Shown: piece by piece, positions 57,207 to 64,000 of the stretch | Position numbering within the stretch: position 1 is the first letter of the stretch | Layout of the letters: every line of letters starts with the position of its first letter | Source: UBA940 sp964464465 | GTDB taxonomy: Bacteria > Bacteroidota > Bacteroidia > Bacteroidales > Rikenellaceae | Assembly (NCBI GenBank): GCA_964464465.1 | Contig: CAYXGF010000002.1 | Span: forward strand, 31,185-95,184 | Length of the DNA stretch: 64,000 nt | Reading direction: 5' to 3' | Notes under the pieces: model-generated | The model's database searches: none | Told to the model about the DNA's origin: nothing | What the model saw: the letters and a program-made list of their open reading frames with translations, nothing else | Program-made: the position numbers and the translations under genes

Positions 57207-60200
57207 ATGAACAAAACTAACACCAATTTGAGCATTGCTATGTTGCGCAAAGCGGTCCTTTGTTTCTGCTGCGTAGGTCTTTGCACATTGCTTTCAGTAG
57301 AAAGCGTGTTCGCAAGCCCCGCTCCCGAGACTGAGATGGCGGAGCAACAGAAGAAAGTGTCTGGTAAAGTCTTGGACGAACAGGGCGAGCCGCTTATCGG
57401 AGCACAGGTGGTCGCGCTCGGATCGACCAAGGGTGCCATTACCGATGCAACCGGTTCGTTCGAGGTAGCTGTTGCCGATAACGACAAACTTAGGGTTTCA
57501 TACCTCGGTATGGAAGACCAGGTTGTCGAAGTGGGCAATCAGTCAGTTATCGTGATTAAGATGGTCTCCAACGCTACGGCGCTCGAAGACGTTCAGGTCG
57601 TGGCCTTCGGTACTCAGAAGAAAGAGTCTGTGGTGGCCGCAATCACAACCGTCAACACCAAAGAGCTGCGAGTTCCGTCGAGTAACCTTACTACCGCTCT
57701 GGCCGGCCGTGCTTCCGGTCTTATCTCGTATCAGAGAAGCGGTGAGCCGGGTGCCGACAACGCAGAGTTCTTCGTCCGCGGTGTGACCTCGTTCGGTTAT
57801 TCGCAGTCTCCGCTGATTCTGCTCGACGGATTCGAAATCGATTCCGACGACCTTGCGTCGCTCGACCCGGACAACATCGAGCAGTTCGCAATTCTTAAAG
57901 ACGCGACAGCCGCAGCGCTTTACGGTTCGAAAGGTGCGAACGGTGTCATCACCGTAACGACCAAACAAGGTTTCGAGGGTAGCGCGAAAGTGTCGTTCCG
58001 TCACGAGTCGCGTTTCTCGACCCCGACCAAACTCCCGAAGACTGTCGACGGTATTACCTACATGAACATGTTCAACGAGGCTATCTACAATGACAATCCG
58101 AATGCGACTCCGCGTTACTCGGCGCAGAAGATTCTCAACACTCAGCTCGGTCTCAACGAATATGCTTATCCTGATGTGGACTGGTACGACGAAATGTTCG
58201 ACAAATTCTCATACAACCAGTATTACTCGGTTAACGTCAGCGGTGGTGGTAAAGTCGTTAGATACTATGTATCCGGCGGTTACACCAACGACAAGGGTGT
58301 GTTGAAGAACAACCGTCTGAACAACTTCAAGAACAACATCAACGTCAACCGTTTCAACATCATGGCCAAGGTGAATGTGAACATCACCAAGACCACTCAG
58401 TTGGAAATCAACATGACTTCGACGTTCAAGAATACCCAGGGCCCGAACAATGCGAGCCGTACCGACCTCGAAGGCGAGGTTGATACCAACACCTCCGACG
58501 CAACGGTAGTATTCAACAACGTTATGGCCGGTAACCCGGTTGAGTTTCCGAAATATTACTCTACCCAGTATCTTACAGGAACCCAGGCCGATGAGCTCCG
58601 CCTCGCAGGACACACCCTGTTCGGTATGAACAGTACAAGTACCATGACCAACCCGTATGCCGAGATGGTTAAAGGTTACAAGGACGGTTTCCAGAACACT
58701 ATCGTGTCGCAGTTCAAACTTAACCAGGACCTTCATTTCATAACGGAAGGACTCGCTGTAAATGCGAAAGTGTCTATCAAGAACTACTCTTCGTACGAGA
58801 GCCGCCGTGCTTATAATCCGTACTATTATTCGATGCTGAATTACGACGAATTCTCCAATACGTACGATTTGTTGAAAGTGACCGAAGGTGATACCAACCT
58901 GAGCGATGCATATATTAACCGTATGGCCAACTCGTTCCTCTATTTCGAGGCAGGTGCAAGCTACAACCGTACGTTCAATGATGCGCATGAGGTCGGTGCC
59001 GTTGTTATCTATACCCAGGAGGAGAAGAAAAGATCCGGAACGAGCAGCACGCTTACCATACAGGAATCGCTTCCGTCTCGCAACCAGGGTATCCGTGGTC
59101 GTGTGAACTATGCATACAAAGGCCGTTACATGGTCGAGGCTTCTTTGACTTACAACGGTTCCGAGAAGTTCAACGCAGACCACCGCTGGGGTCTTTTCCC
59201 TGCCGTCGGTGTGGGTTACATGATTTCGAACGAGAAGTTTTGGCAGCCGGTATCCAAGGTCATAAACAAGTTTAAACTGCGTTATTCGTGGGGTCGTGTA
59301 GGTAATGATAACATCGGTGGTAATGCCGACCGTTTCAAATTCCTCTCGCAGATATCATCGGGAAGTGGCGGTGGTTACTACACCAACTCCTTATTCTCTT
59401 CTTCTCTCGGTACGTACAATATCGACCGTATGGCCAATCCGCTTATCACGTGGGAAATCGCTACAAAGCAGAATGCAGGTATCGACATGAGCCTGTTCAA
59501 CGTAGCTGATGTCATGGTCGAGTACTTTACTGAGAAACGTACCGGTATTTACCAGCTCCGTCAGTCGATGCCGTCGTCTACGGGTCTTGCAGGTAATGAC
59601 CTTTACGGTAACGTAGGACAGGCAAAAGCTCACGGTATCGACGCATCTTTGGACCTGAACTTCGCTATCAATAAAGATGCTTATATCACAGGCCGTTTCA
59701 ACTATACCTATTCTCATAGTGAGGTTGTTGAAAAGGACGAGGCTCCTTACAAGGACAATCTGAAATATTTGAGCCGCGTAGGTTATCCGGCAAGACAGCA
59801 GTGGGGATATATCGCAGAACGTCTGTTCATCGACGAGGCCGATATCACCAACGCTCCTGCTCAGAATGTTAACGGCGGTTCGTCGGTGTCGGTAAGACCG
59901 GGTGATATCAAGTACAAGGATATAAACGGTGATGGTGAGGTGACAGATCTCGATGTCGTGCCTCTCGGCTATCCTACGACTCCTGAAATCAACTACGGTT
60001 TCGGTTTGTCTATGGGTTACAAGTGGTTCGACCTTTCGTTCTTCTTCCAGGGACAGGACCGTTCGTCCTTCTTCATCAATCCTAACGGTATCGTTCCTTT
60101 GGTTAACAATCGCAACGTATTGCAGTATATCGCAGACAGCCATTGGAGCCCGGATGATCCGAAGTCGAATGCGTTCTGGCCGCGTCTCTCGTCGGGTGGC

Positions 60201-60461
60201 AGCGCCAACAACACCGCACAGTATTCTACCTGGTGGTTGCGCAACGGACGTTTCTTGCGTATGAAATCGTTGGAATTCGGATATTCTCTCCAAGAGAAAA
60301 CGTTGAAGAAAACTCCTCTGAAAGGATTCCGTGTTTATTTCTCGGGTACCAACCTGTTCTGTATCTCTCAGTTCAAGATTTGGGATCCGGAAATGGCTGA
60401 CAACGGTCTTGGATATCCTCTGCAACGAGTATATAGCATAGGTGTAAACATTACATTCTAA
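57207..60461 (+). CDS. SusC/RagA-family TonB-linked outer membrane protein
   Basis: TonB-dependent outer-membrane importer that works with a SusD-type lid on glycans or peptides. The 1084-residue protein has a signal peptide (to about residue 35), a carboxypeptidase-D-like regulatory domain (KKVSGKVLDEQGEPLIGAQVVAL, about residues 48-125), a plug domain starting EDVQVVAFGTQKKESVVAAITTV with FVRGVTSFGYSQSPLILLDGFE, and a 22-strand barrel ending in YSIGVNITF with a terminal Phe. SusD follows after 13 bases. Ligand not predictable: no glycoside hydrolase of the locus lies inside the window. Confidence 0.96.
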   Translation: MNKTNTNLSIAMLRKAVLCFCCVGLCTLLSVESVFASPAPETEMAEQQKKVSGKVLDEQGEPLIGAQVVALGSTKGAITDATGSFEVAVADNDKLRVSYLGMEDQVVEVGNQSVIVIKMVSNATALEDVQVVAFGTQKKESVVAAITTVNTKELRVPSSNLTTALAGRASGLISYQRSGEPGADNAEFFVRGVTSFGYSQSPLILLDGFEIDSDDLASLDPDNIEQFAILKDATAAALYGSKGANGVITVTTKQGFEGSAKVSFRHESRFSTPTKLPKTVDGITYMNMFNEAIYNDNPNATPRYSAQKILNTQLGLNEYAYPDVDWYDEMFDKFSYNQYYSVNVSGGGKVVRYYVSGGYTNDKGVLKNNRLNNFKNNINVNRFNIMAKVNVNITKTTQLEINMTSTFKNTQGPNNASRTDLEGEVDTNTSDATVVFNNVMAGNPVEFPKYYSTQYLTGTQADELRLAGHTLFGMNSTSTMTNPYAEMVKGYKDGFQNTIVSQFKLNQDLHFITEGLAVNAKVSIKNYSSYESRRAYNPYYYSMLNYDEFSNTYDLLKVTEGDTNLSDAYINRMANSFLYFEAGASYNRTFNDAHEVGAVVIYTQEEKKRSGTSSTLTIQESLPSRNQGIRGRVNYAYKGRYMVEASLTYNGSEKFNADHRWGLFPAVGVGYMISNEKFWQPVSKVINKFKLRYSWGRVGNDNIGGNADRFKFLSQISSGSGGGYYTNSLFSSSLGTYNIDRMANPLITWEIATKQNAGIDMSLFNVADVMVEYFTEKRTGIYQLRQSMPSSTGLAGNDLYGNVGQAKAHGIDASLDLNFAINKDAYITGRFNYTYSHSEVVEKDEAPYKDNLKYLSRVGYPARQQWGYIAERLFIDEADITNAPAQNVNGGSSVSVRPGDIKYKDINGDGEVTDLDVVPLGYPTTPEINYGFGLSMGYKWFDLSFFFQGQDRSSFFINPNGIVPLVNNRNVLQYIADSHWSPDDPKSNAFWPRLSSGGSANNTAQYSTWWLRNGRFLRMKSLEFGYSLQEKTLKKTPLKGFRVYFSGTNLFCISQFKIWDPEMADNGLGYPLQRVYSIGVNITF

Positions 60462-60474
60462 TTGAAGTGAGACT

Positions 60475-62496
60475 ATGAAAAATATAAAATTGATATTGAT
60501 GTCGATCGCCGTGTTCGTGCTTTCCGGATGTAATTATCTGGATATCGTACCAGACGGCGTTGTTGAGATTGAGTCGCAATTTGCCAATCAGGCAGGCGTT
60601 CGTTCTGCACTGGGAAAATGTTACGAATATCTGCCCTATGATAACTATGTGCACAACACTACGACTATCGCGGGTGATGAGTATTGCTTCCCTGAAAACC
60701 CCTCGGTAGGCTTTGCTACGGGTGCTTATACGAAAGGAAATACACTGACTCGCGGATTCCAGAAGGTCTCGGATCCTGTGATGAATTTCTGGGAAGGTAA
60801 GAACGGCGCCACCAACTTGTATGAAGGCATACGTTACTGCAATATTTTCCTTGAAAATGTGGACAAAGTTAACGGCGTGCCTCAGAGCATGGTCAACGAC
60901 TGGAAGGCTCAGGTAATCGTTCTCAGAGCATATTACCATTATCTTTTGGTTCGTTGCTACGGTCCTGTACTGATTTATACGAACTCTCTGGACCTTTCGT
61001 CTACGCCTGACCAGATTCGAGCTTTCCGTACTCCTCTTGAAGACTGTTTCAAGTTCATAGTCGGCGAGTACGATAAGGCGTTGAATATGTCTGATTTCTC
61101 AAACAACCGTCGTCAGTCGAGAACGGAGAATCTTCTTTTTGACAAGGTCGTTACGCGTGCGTTGAAGGCAAAGGCATATCTTCTCAGAGCCAGCAAACTC
61201 TTTAACGGTCACAACATGTATGAAAACTTCAAGGATAGCCAGGGTCGTCTGATGATAGATGCTGCTCACTATGATGGTGAAGCAATATGGCAGAACCGTT
61301 GGGAAGATGCCAAGAAAGCTATCGACGAAGCTATCGCGGCCGCAGAAGAGGCTGGTCTCGGATTGTATGAGTATACCGACACTCCTCCCGATTGGGACAG
61401 AAACAACTTCAAAAGTCCGGATGAGGGCGGTAGTGAGATTATACAATACTGCTACAATCTGCGCTATATGATTGTTCAGCCCGACGTTACTGCCAACAAG
61501 GAAGTTGTTTGGGCTTCGGGAAAAACAAACCAGGCTGGCGGTTCGTATACCATGCAGACTGCAACGCAGATTCGTACATTCCAGAAGTCCGATGCGGCAG
61601 GAAACTTCTATAACGATGACGGTAATACCGAGTCCGGTTATGCTTACGGATGGTGCGGCGCTTCCTATGCAATGGAAGAGGCTTTCTACACTAAGAACGG
61701 TGTACCTATCGAAGAAGACAAAACGTTCGATTATGCACGTCGCAATTCGCTGGTTACTATTCCTGACGATCCGTATTACAGAAGCTATTTGAATGTCGGC
61801 AAGACGACTGTAAGACAGCATCTGGACCGCGAACCGCGTTACTATGCATGGCTTCTTGTCGATAAGGGACAGTATCGCGATTACGACAGGTTGATTCCCG
61901 ATGTTGATTTCTTCGGTGCTCCCGTAGGTTGGGTTAATGGTTCAGGTACCTCGTCTTATGACTATATCGCATCCGGTATCGGTATCAAGAAGTTCGTTCA
62001 CCCTGCTTCCAAGAACTTCCGTCTGTCAAGCGTCGTTACGTACGCATTGCCGAGTATACGTATGGCTGATTTGTATCTTATGCGTGCAGAGGCATACTGT
62101 ATGCTTGGCGAGGATCTCGCAACCGCTATCGAGTCTATCGACAAGGTGCGTGCTCGTGCCGGTTTGAAAGGTGTTGCCGAGTCGTGGGACAACTATTCGA
62201 ATAACCCCGGCAAGTATTCGACAAAGGATGGTCTTATGGAGATAATCAAGAAAGAGCGTCAGGTAGAGCTCTGTTTCGAAGGCGTACGTTATTTCGATAT
62301 CGTCCGCTGGATGGATGCAGGCACTGTATTCACGAAACCTATTCAGGGTTGGTATTATAAGGGTACTACCGCGAATATGTTCTATAAAGTTACCACTTAT
62401 CATACTACTCAGTGGTCCAACAAGAATTATCTGTGGCCGATTTCGGAGAATGAAATCAATAAGAATCCCAATCTTGTTCAGAATCCTTGGTGGTAG
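60475..62496 (+). CDS. RagB/SusD-family nutrient-binding lipoprotein
   Basis: Surface lipoprotein that closes over the SusC barrel and captures the substrate. The 673-residue protein has a lipobox (VFVLSGC, Cys19), the N-terminal NYLDIVPDGVVEI typical of SusD, TPR-like helices (WKAQVIVLRAYYHYLLVRCYGPV; RALKAKAYLLRASKLFNG), and the C-terminal ALPSIRMADLYLMRAEAYC and KKERQVELCFEGVRYFDIVRW signatures. It is longer than the common 500-600 residues because of extra loop sequence between about residues 320 and 500. Confidence 0.95.
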   Translation: MKNIKLILMSIAVFVLSGCNYLDIVPDGVVEIESQFANQAGVRSALGKCYEYLPYDNYVHNTTTIAGDEYCFPENPSVGFATGAYTKGNTLTRGFQKVSDPVMNFWEGKNGATNLYEGIRYCNIFLENVDKVNGVPQSMVNDWKAQVIVLRAYYHYLLVRCYGPVLIYTNSLDLSSTPDQIRAFRTPLEDCFKFIVGEYDKALNMSDFSNNRRQSRTENLLFDKVVTRALKAKAYLLRASKLFNGHNMYENFKDSQGRLMIDAAHYDGEAIWQNRWEDAKKAIDEAIAAAEEAGLGLYEYTDTPPDWDRNNFKSPDEGGSEIIQYCYNLRYMIVQPDVTANKEVVWASGKTNQAGGSYTMQTATQIRTFQKSDAAGNFYNDDGNTESGYAYGWCGASYAMEEAFYTKNGVPIEEDKTFDYARRNSLVTIPDDPYYRSYLNVGKTTVRQHLDREPRYYAWLLVDKGQYRDYDRLIPDVDFFGAPVGWVNGSGTSSYDYIASGIGIKKFVHPASKNFRLSSVVTYALPSIRMADLYLMRAEAYCMLGEDLATAIESIDKVRARAGLKGVAESWDNYSNNPGKYSTKDGLMEIIKKERQVELCFEGVRYFDIVRWMDAGTVFTKPIQGWYYKGTTANMFYKVTTYHTTQWSNKNYLWPISENEINKNPNLVQNPWW

Positions 62497-62530
62497 AATT
62501 TTGTTAATATGATAAAAATTATAAAGTCCT

Positions 62531-64000
62531 ATGAAAAATAGATTTTTATATGTCTTGACCACGCTTTCCGTCATGATGGCTGCGTTTTCGAGTTGTGATG
62601 ACAAGGAAGGACGTCTGGTTAATGATGAGGACGTAGCCCCGATGCCAATTCAGTATGAGTGGATAAAGCAGGTCGAAGGAAATCACGGCGGAGCGTTTGT
62701 TATATTCAATGAACTTCCGCAGGAGTCGAACTTCCTTTATGTAGAGGCACGTTATCAGGTGGATAATGGAGATTACATCACCAAGACCATGAGTGCGTAT
62801 TCCGATACACTGTTCATCAACGGTCTGGGAAAACGTCAAAACGATTTCGGAGTCTATGAGTATGATGTTGAACTGCGTTCGGTGAGCCGCGGCGGTTCGA
62901 AATCTGAGCCTCTTACGATTCAGGTTAACCCTCTTGAACCGAATATAACTCTGGTAAACAGAACTCTTTCGGTTAAGAACTCTTTTTCGTCGATAATTAT
63001 CAATGGTGTAAATGAGTTGCAGACTAATGTCGATATATGTATTATATTGGCTACGGATCCGGACTACAAGAACAAAGTAACGAAAGTCACTTCATCGCGA
63101 GACTCACTCATCCATTTTACGGTGGACAATCTTGTGGAGCAGGACTATTATATCGCTACTTATACGAAAGACTCGTATAACAACTATTCGGATACGACAT
63201 ATCTTTTCGATCCGTTGTGCCCTCTGACCGACAAGTATCTTGTTACAGGTTCGGATGAAGAAGATCCGTTAGAGTACAAATGGACATTCCTCGACGATGC
63301 GAAGCTGTATGGCGAACATTGGTATGTCGATTCGCTTAGACCTGTTGATGCCTATACGTCGATTTATACCAAGGACTCGATGAAAAATGCGTCGGCGACA
63401 TATACCGATGCGAAAATCGAGCAGTTCTGGGATGGTGTTATAGAGACTGACGGTGCCGGAAATGCAAGTTATTTCTCTACCGGACCGAGAGTACAGGGTC
63501 TGAAAGTGTTCGATGAGGAGACGAAAAAGTATGTTAACCGTAGATTTACCGGCTATTGGGCTTATCCTTACAGTTATTTCATCGATTTGGGCAGAACCGT
63601 GCAGTTGTCCCGTTTCACTATATGGCAGCACAGTGCTCCTGGCGGAATAACGCAGCCGCAGCCTTATGGCGGATATAATACAAAAACATTCGAATTGTGG
63701 GGCCGTGCAGACCGACCGACCGATTCGCATGAAGCGGGAGCCCCGGGCAGCAATCGCCTGACCGGTTGGTTCAAAATCGGAACTTACACGATTGTTCCTC
63801 CGAGTTCGACTGAATTGCAGGCGGCAGAGGCTAAGGCCGGACATTCGTTCCCGATTTTCGACAGTGAAAATCCTACTTTCTCTCCCGAAGTGCGTTATCT
63901 GCGGTTCAAAGGTCTCGAAGTTTTCGGATTCAAAGCTGATGAAGAGTCAACCTATCCGGTTAGTCCTTATTTCGGTACTATATCCGAGATAGCCTTGTTC
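62531..64000 (+). CDS. Surface lipoprotein with DUF4959/DUF5126/DUF5000-like layout, 3' end beyond window
   Basis: An open frame of 490 codons from the ATG at 62531 to the window edge. It begins with a lipoprotein signal (MMAAFSSC, Cys22). Residues about 30-140 form a beta-rich domain like DUF4959 of SusD-linked proteins (GGAFVIFNELPQESNFLYVEARY), followed by a second beta domain (DUF5126-like). From about residue 240 there is a discoidin/F5-8C-like region (DUF5000-like: FTGYWAYPYSYFIDLGRTVQLSRFTIWQ, KTFELWGRADR). Such proteins are the third gene of many SusCD loci and are thought to bind glycans at the cell surface. Domain names are from memory of the pattern, so moderately sure. Confidence 0.8.
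   Translation, partial: MKNRFLYVLTTLSVMMAAFSSCDDKEGRLVNDEDVAPMPIQYEWIKQVEGNHGGAFVIFNELPQESNFLYVEARYQVDNGDYITKTMSAYSDTLFINGLGKRQNDFGVYEYDVELRSVSRGGSKSEPLTIQVNPLEPNITLVNRTLSVKNSFSSIIINGVNELQTNVDICIILATDPDYKNKVTKVTSSRDSLIHFTVDNLVEQDYYIATYTKDSYNNYSDTTYLFDPLCPLTDKYLVTGSDEEDPLEYKWTFLDDAKLYGEHWYVDSLRPVDAYTSIYTKDSMKNASATYTDAKIEQFWDGVIETDGAGNASYFSTGPRVQGLKVFDEETKKYVNRRFTGYWAYPYSYFIDLGRTVQLSRFTIWQHSAPGGITQPQPYGGYNTKTFELWGRADRPTDSHEAGAPGSNRLTGWFKIGTYTIVPPSSTELQAAEAKAGHSFPIFDSENPTFSPEVRYLRFKGLEVFGFKADEESTYPVSPYFGTISEIALF

Overview
The window looks like chromosomal DNA from a GC-rich member of the Bacteroidales, probably Alistipes-like (Rikenellaceae). This rests on gene content: a SusC/SusD pair, GldE, a methylmalonyl-CoA decarboxylase cluster, a Bacteroidetes-type cell division cluster and many outer-membrane lipoproteins. 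Promoters fit the Bacteroidetes pattern TTTG-N19-TAnnTTTG, and Shine-Dalgarno sequences are mostly absent. The genus is an inference. No rRNA, tRNA, CRISPR array, insertion sequence or prophage was recognised.

Layout. 1-6.4 kb: 5' part of dapA and ligA on the minus strand; then a small acidic protein, tilS, holA and a class IV aminotransferase on the plus strand. 6.4-7.2 kb: a PlsC-type acyltransferase, divergent from the next block. 7.3-22.8 kb: a compact plus-strand division/cell-wall cluster (rsmH, ftsL-like, ftsI with PASTA, murE, mraY, murD, ftsW, murG, murC, ftsQ, ftsA, ftsZ) behind one canonical promoter, followed by gldE and a phosphopantetheinyl transferase. 24.9-27.5 kb: MATE exporter and murB (minus). 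27.5-31.5 kb: a minus-strand sodium-pumping methylmalonyl-CoA decarboxylase operon headed by methylmalonyl-CoA epimerase (propionate formation). 31.8-37.7 kb: rubrerythrin, a CapA-like lipoprotein paired with an apparently inactive GH2 homologue, an orphan HsdR-N nuclease domain, galactose mutarotase and a sugar nucleotidyltransferase. 38-42.7 kb: degenerate LytM protein, dxr, rseP, radA. 42.9-45 kb: PAP2 phosphatase, YugP-type protease, SDR oxidoreductase (minus). 45-48.2 kb: LolC/E-type permease, ubiE/menG, two small envelope proteins and an extremely Cys-rich lipoprotein. 48.6-51.9 kb: M23 and M49 peptidases (minus). 52.2-56.8 kb: panC, panD, a DUF456 protein and an M16 protease. 56.9-64 kb: the start of a polysaccharide-utilisation locus (SusC, SusD and a surface lipoprotein cut by the window edge).

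How the parts fit. dapA and the DNPR motif of MurE point to meso-diaminopimelate peptidoglycan. The division cluster, MurB, M23/LytM proteins, SPOR protein, LolC/E and RseP form an envelope theme. The decarboxylase operon, rubrerythrin and menaquinone methyltransferase suit an anaerobe with fumarate respiration and propionate production. The less ordinary items are the Cys-rich lipoprotein with a structured 3' region, the catalytically degraded GH2 and LytM proteins, a foldable leader upstream of the LytM gene, a coiled-coil insertion in FtsQ and a long SusC leader with an unused perfect Shine-Dalgarno sequence.
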